From positions 9,235,501 to 9,299,500 of the forward strand of contig NZ_CP107985.1 of the NCBI RefSeq assembly GCF_036108815.1: 64,000 nt of DNA, given 5' to 3'. The first letter of the stretch is position 1, and every line of letters starts with the position of its first letter. The stretch comes from Streptomyces sp. NBC_00353 (GTDB taxonomy: Bacteria; Actinomycetota; Actinomycetes; Streptomycetales; Streptomycetaceae). Position numbers and translations under genes: made by a program. The notes under the pieces were generated by a model. The model made no database searches. It saw only the letters and a list, made by a program, of their open reading frames with translations, and was not told the origin of the DNA. Below are positions 25,558 through 33,483 of this stretch, piece after piece.

Positions 25558-26649
25558 GTGGACACCGCGGACAGCGCCTCGACGGGCAAGGATCGGGTAC
25601 GCACGCGCACGGGCAAGCGGACCGCGCGTCGCACACAGCGCGCGTCCATGGCGGATGTCGCCCGCCTCGCCGGCGTCTCTTCGCAGACCGTCTCCCGGGT
25701 GTCCAACGGATACGCGGGCGTCACCGAAGAGACCCGGCAGCAGGTGTTGGTGGCCATGAACGAGCTGGGCTACCGGCCCAACAGCGCCGCCCGAGCCCTC
25801 AAGAGCGGCGAATTCCGCACCATCGGAGTCATCACCTTCAACCTCTCCACCACGGGCAATATGCGCACCCTGGAGGCGATCGCCACCTCCGCGGCACAGG
25901 AGGGCTACGCCGTCACGCTCCTGCCCGTCGCCGTTCCCACCCAGGACGAGGTGCGCGGCGCCTTCTCCCGGCTCGGAGAGCTCGCCGTCGACGCAGTCAT
26001 CGTCATCATGGAAGTACACCTGCTCGATGCGGCGACCATCTCCCTGCCCCCTCATGTCCAGGTCGTCGTCGCCGACTCGGACGCGGGCGACCGTTACACC
26101 GTGGTCGACACCGATCAGGCCGGGGGAGCCCGTGCTGCTGTGCGACACCTGCTGGACCTCGGCCATCGCACGGTCTGGCATCTGGCCGGTCCCGAGGAGT
26201 CCTTTGCGGCACAACGCCGCGCCGATGCCTGGCGCGCCGAACTCGCCGGGGCGGGCTGCGTCCTGCCGCGCGTCGTACGAGGCGACTGGTCGGCGGAGTC
26301 CGGCTATCGCGCAGGTGTGCAACTTGCCGACGAGAAGGACTGTACGGCGGTGTTCGCCGCCAACGACCAGATGGCGCTGGGGCTTTTGCGGGCCTTGCAC
26401 GAGCGAGGCCGGAAGATTCCCGATGACGTCAGTGTCATCGGCTTCGACGACATTCCCGAGGCCGGCTCCTTCCTGCCTCCGCTGACCACGGTTCACCAGG
26501 ACTTCGCCGAAGTGGGACGCCTATGCGTCGAGGGCGTCCTGCGGCGGATGCGCCATGACGGGGCGGAACACGGCACAACGCTCGTACCCACGGAACTCGT
26601 GGTCCGCGACAGCACCGCCCCGCCGCCGCCTCCTGCTGCGGACGGGTAG
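25558..26649 (+). CDS. LacI-family transcriptional repressor of the beta-galactoside operon
   Basis: A 363-residue protein. After a basic 28-residue extension, the LacI HTH and hinge read MADVARLAGVSSQTVSRVSN then GYAGVTEETRQQVLVAMNEL and GYRPNSAARALKSG. The periplasmic-binding-like sensor domain includes RTIGVITFNLS, the loop FAANDQMALGLLRALHERGR and VSVIGFDDIPEAGSFLPPLT near the C-terminus, which ends in a short Pro-rich tail. It is divergent from the sugar-import operon and very likely binds the two 16-bp palindromes between them, released by an imported galactoside. GAGGGAGACGG precedes GTG 25558. Confidence 0.95.
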   Translation: MDTADSASTGKDRVRTRTGKRTARRTQRASMADVARLAGVSSQTVSRVSNGYAGVTEETRQQVLVAMNELGYRPNSAARALKSGEFRTIGVITFNLSTTGNMRTLEAIATSAAQEGYAVTLLPVAVPTQDEVRGAFSRLGELAVDAVIVIMEVHLLDAATISLPPHVQVVVADSDAGDRYTVVDTDQAGGARAAVRHLLDLGHRTVWHLAGPEESFAAQRRADAWRAELAGAGCVLPRVVRGDWSAESGYRAGVQLADEKDCTAVFAANDQMALGLLRALHERGRKIPDDVSVIGFDDIPEAGSFLPPLTTVHQDFAEVGRLCVEGVLRRMRHDGAEHGTTLVPTELVVRDSTAPPPPPAADG

Positions 26650-26696
26650 TTCGCTCAGCAGGAGCGGACAGCCCCGAAGGCACCACGAGTTCAACC

Positions 26697-27320
26697 TCAA
26701 TAGCAGCGGCGGGCCCAGAACAGAACGTGCCCGCCATCGCCTTCAGGCACGAACTCCTCCTGCTCGACGACCAGGCCGGCTTGAGTGATCCAGGCTCGGT
26801 TGGTGGCGGCGTCCGCGTGGCTCCACCACATAGCCGTCCCGCCACCCAGCCAGTCCTCGTCGATGCCGGTCCAGGCCCGGTTGCCGGTGGTGCCCAGGAA
26901 CCAACCGCCGGGGCGCAACCATCCGGCGATCTTCTCCAGCAGCGGAGGCTGTTCATCAAGGGGGATGTGGATCAGTGCATAGAAGGAGACGATCGCGTCG
27001 AACGAGGACGGTTCGAAGTCCATGGCCGTAGCATCGGCGCGGATGAACTCGGCCTCTGGCACGAGCTCCCGGGCCCTGCGGATCTGCACCTCGCTGATAT
27101 CGACGCCCGTAACGCGGTGACCTGCGGTCGTCAGGGTGCGGGCGACGGGCACCCCACTCCCGCACCCCAGATCCAGCACCGTGCCTCCAGCCGGGATCCG
27201 ATCGATCAGTGCGCTGATCCACGGCTGGTACTTCGTCTCAGAGCCATACGCCTGGTCATAGCGGAGGGAGAGCGCGTCGTATCCGCGCCGGACCAGGTCT
27301 TTGGGATCTTCGAAGTCCAC
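26697..27320 (-). CDS. Class I SAM-dependent methyltransferase
   Basis: A 207-residue protein with a clear Methyltransf_25 core: motif I GGTVLDLGCGSGVPVARTL, acidic end of strand 2 in VTGVDISEVQIRRARELVPE, motif II-III ADATAMDFEPSSFDAIVSFY and motif IV LRPGGWFLGTTGN. The later part (HADAATNRAWITQAGLVVEQ then EEFVPEGDGGHVLFWARR) resembles small-molecule methyltransferases. The substrate is unknown. It starts at GTG 27320 with no good ribosome-binding site and converges with the LacI gene, their stops 47 bp apart. Confidence 0.88.
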   Translation of the reverse strand: MDFEDPKDLVRRGYDALSLRYDQAYGSETKYQPWISALIDRIPAGGTVLDLGCGSGVPVARTLTTAGHRVTGVDISEVQIRRARELVPEAEFIRADATAMDFEPSSFDAIVSFYALIHIPLDEQPPLLEKIAGWLRPGGWFLGTTGNRAWTGIDEDWLGGGTAMWWSHADAATNRAWITQAGLVVEQEEFVPEGDGGHVLFWARRCY

Positions 27321-27475
27321 GTCGGTGCACGTTAGCCACCCGCGCTGAGAGTTTGCGAACGATTTTCCCGTCCCCCGATCAAGACGTCGCCCGGCCGCTG
27401 GGCGGCCTCAGGGAACTCCTGGACCAGGGGGTGCAAAGCGGACCGCGCCGGCAAGCCGGCACCGATCACAGCGGC

Positions 27476-27811
27476 TCACCACCGGTCGCCGACACGCACC
27501 TTGTCCCACCGGGCTTTGGCGATGCACAACTCATGTGCGTCGTCGTCAAGCTCGATCTGCCAGCAGGCAGGATGGCGGTGCGAGACACGGTGGGTACCGG
27601 TCTGCACCGTGTGGCACGACCTCTTGGTCTTGCCACCGCGACGCGACGTGGTGCACTCCCTCTTCGTGACCGGCTCGGTGGTCCACGTGGTGCGGGCCGG
27701 CTTGTGCTCCTTCTCCGTTATGGTGCCGTGCACCTTGCTGCTCCCACATGCAACCAGGAGCAGTACGGTCGCGGGCACCGCGGCCAGGGCGGCGATCCGG
27801 CGGATGGGCAT
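27476..27811 (-). CDS. Small putative lipoprotein
   Basis: A 111-residue protein. The signal peptide MPIRRIAALAAVPATVLLLV runs into lipobox VACGSS, placing the lipidated Cys at residue 22. The mature part is basic and contains three further Cys (KRECTTSRRG, KRSCHTVQTG, PACWQIELDD) and ends WDKVRVGDRW. It resembles small secreted Streptomyces lipoproteins annotated as hypothetical; no enzymatic motif is visible. It is monocistronic. Confidence 0.7.
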   Translation of the reverse strand: MPIRRIAALAAVPATVLLLVACGSSKVHGTITEKEHKPARTTWTTEPVTKRECTTSRRGGKTKRSCHTVQTGTHRVSHRHPACWQIELDDDAHELCIAKARWDKVRVGDRW

Positions 27812-28184
27812 GGGCAGGTCCTCTGCATCGATGAACGCGGCGATGCCGGGCCAGATCGGGTATTTGGCGACGGCGCTGGTCAGCGCACCATCATAGGGAC
27901 GGCTGTGCCCCGTTGGGCCTCACGTGGGCCGGCAACGCAGTTCCCCTCGGTGTCGTATCGGGGGAACCTCTCTTCCGACTCGGCTGCGCCGGACATCGAG
28001 ATGCCCGTGGGGGCCACCGGATGGCACTGGGTTGGTCGTCGGGGATGCAGGAACCTCACCTGGAAGTCGGACACTGCCCGACCGTCGAGGGGGCTCCCGG
28101 TCCTGTGCCGCGGCGATCCCCTCCGCCGCCCCGGGCCGCAGCGCAGCGACCCAGGCGGGAGCGGGCTTGCTTCCGAGGGGCTCG
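27812..28184. other. Intergenic region, nothing recognised
   Basis: About 370 bp between the amidohydrolase stop and the lipoprotein start. No protein-like frame, RNA or strong hairpin could be supported. Confidence 0.4.
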
Positions 28185-29555
28185 CTAGTGGGTCAGTTCG
28201 CCGTCCTTGGCGATGATCCTTCCGGCGCGCACCACCATGTCTCGCGCGGGCAGGTCCACCACAACCTGGGGCAGGCACTCGCCGCGCACGAGGAAGAAGT
28301 CGGCCGGGGAGCCGGGCTTCAGGTCGACCCGGGGCAGGCTGAGGAGCTGGGCGCCGCCGTCGGCGCCCGCGCGGAAGGCGGCTTGCAGCTCTTCGTCCAG
28401 ACGCACGTCCTGGACCCAGGCCAGCAGGTGGGAACGGTGCAGCATGTCCGCGTTGCCGAAGGGGCTCCACGCGTCGCGTATGCCGTCGGTGCCGAGGCCG
28501 ACGTGGACTCCGTGGTCGCGCAACCGGTCGAGGGGAAGGACCAGCTTCGAGTCGGGCGCCACCGTCGTCAGGGAGACGCCCGCGTTGGCCAAGTCGTTTG
28601 CGATCCGGGTGAGTTCGCGGTCTGTCAGCTCCGGCAGGCAGAAGACATGGCTGACGGTGACCTTGCCCTGAAGCGACAGGGCGCGGGTGCGCGCGATGAT
28701 CTCGCGAAGCGACTTCAGACCATTTCCGCCCCGCTCGTGAAGGTGGATGTCGAGGCCGACGCCGTGCCGGTCGGCGATGCCGAAGACCACGTCGAGCTGC
28801 TCGTCGAGCGCCTCGTCGAATTCGATCGGGTCGATGCCGCCGACCCGGTCGATGGCACCGGTGCGCGCTGCCTCTTCAAGGAGTTCCTTGGTGCCAGGGG
28901 TACGAATGACCCCGTGCTGCGGGAAAGCCACGATCTCTACGTCGAGGGCGTGCCGCAGTGCCTTGCGGGCGGCCCCGATGCCTTCGACGCCCGCCAGGTC
29001 GTAAGCGGGCGCGACGTCGGCATGCGCGCGCATGGCCCGGGTTCCCTGGGCTGCCGCATGCGCCATCAGGCGCTGGGCGCGGTCCTTCAGCGGCGTGCGC
29101 AGTGCGTGGTACAGCTTCACGTCCTCGGCGGTGTACTCGGCGATGGAGTGTGCAGGGTTGCGCGTCACCCACGGCTCGCCCCACGACGTCTTGTCCGGGT
29201 GGACGTGAGCGTTGACCAGGGTGGGCAGGGCTATCCGCCCCTTGCAGTCGACGACCGTCGCGTCCTTCGGCGCCGGACCGCTCACGACGAGGCCGTCCAC
29301 GACGGTGAGGTCGACGGGGGTCTTCGCGCCGTACGGCCGCACGTTCTTGAAGACCGTGGCGTTCGCATGGTGCCCCGCCTGCTCGGTGATCCGGTCGGCT
29401 GCATGGGGCACGGCTCCCGAGTGCGGGACTGCGGCGGCGGGCTCAGGAGCGCTCACGGACAGCGCGGCGACACTGCCGCCGAGGGCGGCGGCACCGGCCA
29501 GCACGCCCCGCCGGGAGAGGCTGCCGGAAGTGGAAGGGGAGGACTCGGCATGCAT
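28185..29555 (-). CDS. Tat-exported amidohydrolase (cytosine-deaminase-like)
   Basis: A 456-residue protein. A Tat signal SLSRRGVLAGAAALGG begins near residue 11. The metal-dependent amidohydrolase barrel shows the strand-1 HxH in VNAHVHPDKTSWGEP, DIHLHERGGNG (strand-5 His), VSHVFCLPEL (strand-6 His) and GTDGIRDAWSPFGNADM (strand-8 Asp), the pattern of cytosine deaminase and related enzymes that hydrolyse amino or amide groups on heterocycles. Export before folding in the cytoplasm is unusual for deaminases of nucleobases, so the substrate may be an extracellular heterocycle. AAGGAG lies 7 nt before ATG 29555. It is 94 bp downstream of a second Tat amidohydrolase, in one operon. Confidence 0.9.
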   Translation of the reverse strand: MHAESSPSTSGSLSRRGVLAGAAALGGSVAALSVSAPEPAAAVPHSGAVPHAADRITEQAGHHANATVFKNVRPYGAKTPVDLTVVDGLVVSGPAPKDATVVDCKGRIALPTLVNAHVHPDKTSWGEPWVTRNPAHSIAEYTAEDVKLYHALRTPLKDRAQRLMAHAAAQGTRAMRAHADVAPAYDLAGVEGIGAARKALRHALDVEIVAFPQHGVIRTPGTKELLEEAARTGAIDRVGGIDPIEFDEALDEQLDVVFGIADRHGVGLDIHLHERGGNGLKSLREIIARTRALSLQGKVTVSHVFCLPELTDRELTRIANDLANAGVSLTTVAPDSKLVLPLDRLRDHGVHVGLGTDGIRDAWSPFGNADMLHRSHLLAWVQDVRLDEELQAAFRAGADGGAQLLSLPRVDLKPGSPADFFLVRGECLPQVVVDLPARDMVVRAGRIIAKDGELTH

Positions 29556-29649
29556 CGAATGCTCCTTCAGAGCTGTGATCGGAGGAGAGAAAAGCTGCGT
29601 GCAGGGCATGCACGCCCCGAGAAAGGACAGCGCGGACCTTTGACGGCCT

Positions 29650-30930
29650 TCACTGCAGCGCAACGCCCGCCCGCACCACGCGCGCCGGCTTCTTGAGAAC
29701 AGTGACGTCGGCGAGCGGATCGCCGTCCAGTACCAGCATGTCTCCCGTGAAGCCGGGCCGCAGGCGGCCAACCGTCCCTTCAAGGCCGAGCAGCTTGGCC
29801 GCGCCGGTCGTCGCCGTGCGGATCGCGTCCAGGGCGGGCAGCCCCGCAGCACGCATCAACTCCACTTCACGGCCGATGGGCTGCACCTTGCCGCCCGAGG
29901 AGTCCGTACCGGCCGCAAGCGGAACACCCAGTTCGTGCGCGGCCAGCACCGCCTGCTTGAGCACCGGCAGATACGTACGGCCGCGCTCCGCCAGAATCGG
30001 GTCCGAGGAGTCGACGAGTCCGGCGATCGCGGTGAGCGTCGGTGTGAAGTATGTTCCCCGGCGCCGCATTTCGTGCAGCGTGTGCTCGCCGACGAATGCT
30101 CCGTGTTCCAGCGAGCGGATTCCTGCCCTCACCGCGTCGTGGCAGCCCTTCTCGCTGTAGCTGTGACACAGCACGCTCTTGCCGCCGCGCCGGGCGGCCG
30201 CGACGATCGTGGACAGCTGCTCGTAGGTGTACACCTGGACCAGCGGGTCCTGCTCGGGCAGCCCGGCTCGCTCGTTCACCCGGGTCTTGATGGTGTCGAC
30301 GCCGCGCGCCAGATTCACCTCGACCACGCGGCGCAGGGCCTCCATCGAGCGCACGCCGTCCCGCAGCCGGGCAAGCGGAGCCAGGTCCGGGTCAGCGAGA
30401 ATGGTGTCGCCCAGGTCCGGCGTCACGAAGATGCCCGCGGCCCGGAGCCGAGGCGCCTGCTGTGGCATCTGGCGGGCCAATTCCCGTACCGCGATGTCCT
30501 GGTAGAAGTTCGTCGACCCGCTGCGCGCGGTGGTTGCACCTCTGAGCACCGCGTCACGGGCTTCGGTCACTGTGTTGAGGTGGATGTGCGCGTCGACCAG
30601 GCCAGGCAGGATCCATCGGCCGTGCGCCTGCAGGACGGGCGCGTCGGTGAGGACGTGTGCGGCGATGCGCTCCCGGGACCCGGCCGCGCGGACGACGCCT
30701 CCCCTGATGACGACGACCGCATCCTCGATGACATCGCCGGTGGCCGGGTCGAACAGGGTGCCGCCGTCTACGACCAGGTCGCCGCCCGACGACAGGCCCC
30801 GGCGCGCAGCTGCCGCATCAGGCGTTGCCGTGGCAAGGAGAGCCGAGGTCCCCGCCAGTGCTGCGGCTCCCGCGATAACACCACGCCGGGTCAGCCGGCT
30901 CGAGGGGGGAGGGGCGGGCTCTACGCACAT
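29650..30930 (-). CDS. Tat-exported amidohydrolase (imidazolonepropionase/prolidase-like)
   Basis: A 426-residue protein. The Tat signal is SSRLTRRGVIAGAAALAG near residue 12. Barrel motifs are LVDAHIHLNTV (HxH), DTIKTRVNERA with the candidate carboxylated Lys, VLCHSYSEKGC, SLEHGAFVGEHTLHEM and AAGTDSSGG with the strand-8 Asp. The C-terminal composite domain ends DPLADVTVLKKPARVVRAG. This matches the group of binuclear amidohydrolases containing imidazolonepropionase-like and Xaa-Pro/Xaa-Arg dipeptidases. AAGGAG precedes ATG 30930 by 5 nt; an ATG 18 bp earlier is less likely. Two GTATAC sites upstream suggest control by the neighbouring GntR protein. Confidence 0.9.
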   Translation of the reverse strand: MCVEPAPPPSSRLTRRGVIAGAAALAGTSALLATATPDAAAARRGLSSGGDLVVDGGTLFDPATGDVIEDAVVVIRGGVVRAAGSRERIAAHVLTDAPVLQAHGRWILPGLVDAHIHLNTVTEARDAVLRGATTARSGSTNFYQDIAVRELARQMPQQAPRLRAAGIFVTPDLGDTILADPDLAPLARLRDGVRSMEALRRVVEVNLARGVDTIKTRVNERAGLPEQDPLVQVYTYEQLSTIVAAARRGGKSVLCHSYSEKGCHDAVRAGIRSLEHGAFVGEHTLHEMRRRGTYFTPTLTAIAGLVDSSDPILAERGRTYLPVLKQAVLAAHELGVPLAAGTDSSGGKVQPIGREVELMRAAGLPALDAIRTATTGAAKLLGLEGTVGRLRPGFTGDMLVLDGDPLADVTVLKKPARVVRAGVALQ

Positions 30931-30968
30931 TGGGGCTCCTTGGATCAAGCTCAGCGATCGTGGAGCTT

Positions 30969-30979
30969 TTTGTATACCA
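30969..30979. promoter_or_regulatory. GntR-type site (proximal) TTTGTATACCA
   Basis: The 11-bp sequence centred on GTATAC lies 39 bp upstream of the amidohydrolase start and has an identical copy 115 bp away. FCD-type GntR regulators commonly bind short TNGTATACNA-like sites, so this is the likely repressor site for the amidohydrolase operon. Confidence 0.65.
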
Positions 30980-31083
30980 GAATGCGTAGCTGGCGGGGAA
31001 GAGGCAATTCACCTCTCGAAGATTGCTCACAAAATGGGGCAATATGCGCGAGTTGATTTGGGCACCATCGGTCACGAAGAGGC

Positions 31084-31094
31084 TTTGTATACCA
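31084..31094. promoter_or_regulatory. GntR-type site (distal) TTTGTATACCA
   Basis: The second identical 11-bp copy, just past the GntR gene stop and in the same orientation. Two exact copies in 150 bp of high-GC DNA are unlikely by chance. Confidence 0.6.
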
Positions 31095-31097
31095 ATC

Positions 31098-31820
31098 TCA
31101 CGTGGCTTCGAACAGCGCCCTCATGGCCACTGCCCGGCTGTCGCGCACGTGCAGCAGCGTGCTCGCCGCCGCCGCTTCCTCGTCGCCCTGCGCGATGTGC
31201 CGGAACATCACCTCGTGCTGTGCCCGCATGTGCGTCGGCTCTCTGCGCATCCCGAACAACAGCTGAAGCTGCCAGCTCAGCTGCTCCATGGTGCGGGCGA
31301 GCAGCGGGTTGCCGGTCAGTGTCACGATGTTCTCGTGGAACGCGGTGTGAGCCGCCACCTCGCGCGCTCCGTCACCATCACCGGCAGCCCGCTCGGCCCG
31401 GTCGAGGGAAGCCTGCAGCGGGGCCAGGGGCGACAGCTCACCCGGCGCGGCCCGGGCCACGCGGCGGGCCGCAAGACGCGACGCCTGTACAGCGAGCGGC
31501 TCCCACACCTCGTACAGGTGCTCCACGTCGACTCGCTCCAAGCGACGTACCCGCACACCGCTGTGCGGCAGCAGTTCGAGCAGACCCTCGGTGACGAGAG
31601 CACGCAACGCCTCCCGCACAGGGACCCGGGACATGCGCAGCTCCTCGGCGACCTCACGCTCCACGAGGCGCGCCCCCTGCGGGTAGCGACCATCGGCAAT
31701 CCGCTGCCGGACGGCATCCCGCGCCCGGACGCTGAGCGAGACGCGCTCCGATGCCTCCGGGCCCGAACCGTCAGAACTGTCGGGAAACGTGCGGCCGTGA
31801 TCCTTGCTGCTGTCCACCAC
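31098..31820 (-). CDS. GntR-family regulator (FadR/VanR subgroup, FCD domain)
   Basis: A 240-residue protein. The winged HTH occupies about residues 28-95 (RARDAVRQRIADGRYPQGAR then LVEREVAEELRMSRVPVREA and LRALVTEGLLELLPHSGVRV). The helical FCD effector domain follows, with EVAAHTAFHENIVTLTGNPL and its conserved His residues, ending AAAASTLLHVRDSRAVAMRA. FCD proteins sense carboxylic acids or amino-acid derivatives. It is upstream of, and on the same strand as, the two amidohydrolase genes; the two GTATAC sites lie between its stop and the first of them. GTG 31820 was taken as start although the first 25 residues look unstructured. Confidence 0.9.
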   Translation of the reverse strand: MVDSSKDHGRTFPDSSDGSGPEASERVSLSVRARDAVRQRIADGRYPQGARLVEREVAEELRMSRVPVREALRALVTEGLLELLPHSGVRVRRLERVDVEHLYEVWEPLAVQASRLAARRVARAAPGELSPLAPLQASLDRAERAAGDGDGAREVAAHTAFHENIVTLTGNPLLARTMEQLSWQLQLLFGMRREPTHMRAQHEVMFRHIAQGDEEAAAASTLLHVRDSRAVAMRALFEAT

Positions 31821-31944
31821 GTGCGCTGTCCTTCGCTCGATATGCTCCGGGCGAGAATACGCGGCACTGCGCGGACGACGCGGGCCTTGCCGGCCCCCGG
31901 TCCACGCTGTCGACCTTGACCGCTTTGTGGAGCGGGGGGTTATT

Positions 31945-32322
31945 CCTGTGGTGGGCCGATGACGGACTGGCCGATCTGTTCGGCCAGCCAGGAGGCGCGC
32001 GGTTGCTCGGATCCGTCGGGATTGCTGCGGCGCACGTGGACGAGCACAGTGTGGTCATCGCCGCGCTCGTCGAGTTCTGCGGTGCGGCCGCAAGACCCTG
32101 ACGCTGGTCACGAAACCGGGCATCGTGGTCGATGCCGATGCCCTGACACTGGAATACAGCAAGGTCAAGATCCGTCGGACGCCGGACCCTGGTACGCCGA
32201 TCACGCTGCGAGTGGAGCTGGTCGGCAAGAAGAGCTTTGGGCGCGTCGTGGTGCGGCCCCCGCGTCGGACGTTCGGACAGTGGCTGCTGCGCAAGCCCAC
32301 GCCCCTGCCTGTCGGCGATTGA
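31945..32322. pseudogene. Two opposed coding-like fragments joined at a GCGGCCGC
   Basis: On the minus strand, 31945-32113 reads in frame as CGRTAELDERGDDHTVLVHV then RRSNPDGSEQPRASWLAEQI and GQSVIGPPQE before a TAA, with no start codon. On the plus strand from about 32080 a different frame reads KTLTLVTKPGIVVDADALTL then EYSKVKIRRTPDPGTPITLR and VELVGKKSFGRVVV, ending at 32322. Both look like real protein but neither is complete, and they meet at the octamer GCGGCCGC near 32088-32095. I recognise neither family. The simplest view is rearranged gene ends. Confidence 0.35.
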
Positions 32323-32324
32323 CT

Positions 32325-33272
32325 TCATCTTTTGTTGCCTGCGCGCAGCCACGCGATGTAGTCGCTGACGGCTTGCTCGGTGTCGTACTCGGCCTGGTAT
32401 CCGGTGTCTTCCTGGAGGCGGCTGATGTCGAGGACCAGGTGCGGTGCATCGCCTCCGGTGGGGAGGCCGACCCGGGCGTCGGGGACCACCTTCCTGATCG
32501 CTTCGATGAGCTGGGCGTTGGTCGTAGCTCGGCCGGAACCGACGTTGTACGTACGGTGGTTCAGCTTGCCCGCGAGCTGAAGGAGCGCGATCGCCCGCCC
32601 GGTGTCCTTCACATAGTTGAGGTCGAGCCCGTCCTCGGCGAAGGCCGGCCCCACGAGGTTGGAGAGGTCCGGGGCGGTGCCGCGGGCGGCAGCGTGAATG
32701 AGGGCGGGCGCGGCGAAGAACGGATCGGGATGGCCGAGCGGGCCCCAGGTACCGGAGACGCGATAGTTGACGATGTCGACACCCGTCGTGTCGGCGAGGA
32801 ATCCGCCCAGCAGTTCGCCGACCTTCTTGAAGGTGGGGATCGAGACGAGTGCGCTCATCGGCAGCGGAGCGTCCTCGCGTAGCGGTCCGTCGTTCGTGGC
32901 GCCGAAGTAGACCCCGATCGTGCTGGCGACGCCCAGACGCCGCACGCCCCATTCCTGCGCTGCCTGCGCGATGTTCAGCAGCCCGCCCAGCGCCTGCCGT
33001 GTCGCCTCGACCGGCGCGTCGGGGACGGGAGGCCAGGGATAGGACCCCGCCAGGTGCACGATGCCCGTGATGTCGTGGCGGTGGCCGATCGCGAGCAGGG
33101 CATCGCGATCGGTGACGTCCGCCTGCTCCACCTCCACCCGCGCTCCAGCGAGTACGGCCGGGAGTTCACGGGCATGGCGCTGGACCACAACGCAGTCTTC
33201 GCCCAGGTCGAGCAGCGCTCGCACGGTGTGGGATCCGATGAAGCCGAGACCTCCGGTGACGAGGATCATCAT
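32325..33272 (-). CDS. NAD(P)-dependent epimerase/dehydratase-like protein (extended SDR)
   Basis: A 315-residue protein. The nucleotide-binding loop is ILVTGGLGFIGSHTV, followed by DVTDRDALLAIGHRHDITGI then VHLAGSYPWPP and a long extended-SDR body. The usual catalytic YxxxK appears as IPTFK: Lys is kept in TFKKVGELLGG but Tyr is replaced, although VASTIGVYFG supplies the Ser/Thr. Substrate and activity are therefore uncertain. AAGGA precedes ATG 33272; the next codon is also ATG. Upstream (33273-33483, 211 bp) is non-coding, and a chlorophyllase-like hydrolase gene lies beyond it on the same strand, so the two may form an operon with the hydrolase first. Confidence 0.85.
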   Translation of the reverse strand: MMILVTGGLGFIGSHTVRALLDLGEDCVVVQRHARELPAVLAGARVEVEQADVTDRDALLAIGHRHDITGIVHLAGSYPWPPVPDAPVEATRQALGGLLNIAQAAQEWGVRRLGVASTIGVYFGATNDGPLREDAPLPMSALVSIPTFKKVGELLGGFLADTTGVDIVNYRVSGTWGPLGHPDPFFAAPALIHAAARGTAPDLSNLVGPAFAEDGLDLNYVKDTGRAIALLQLAGKLNHRTYNVGSGRATTNAQLIEAIRKVVPDARVGLPTGGDAPHLVLDISRLQEDTGYQAEYDTEQAVSDYIAWLRAGNKR

Positions 33273-33483
33273 GTGTCCTTCCTGTAGCAATCCTGATGGT
33301 CAGCAGTGCCGACGATTCCGGCGAACATCCGCCGGAGGTGTCAGTTGAAACATGCGCAGGCGTGCATGGCCGAGTCGGGCGACGCTGCACTCGAGCCGTT
33401 CGGCGTCGCCTCACTGGGGGTCGGTGCCGGCTGCCATGGCGCACCGGGCCTGCCGGCGCTCGTGAGGCTCGGAGACAGATTGC

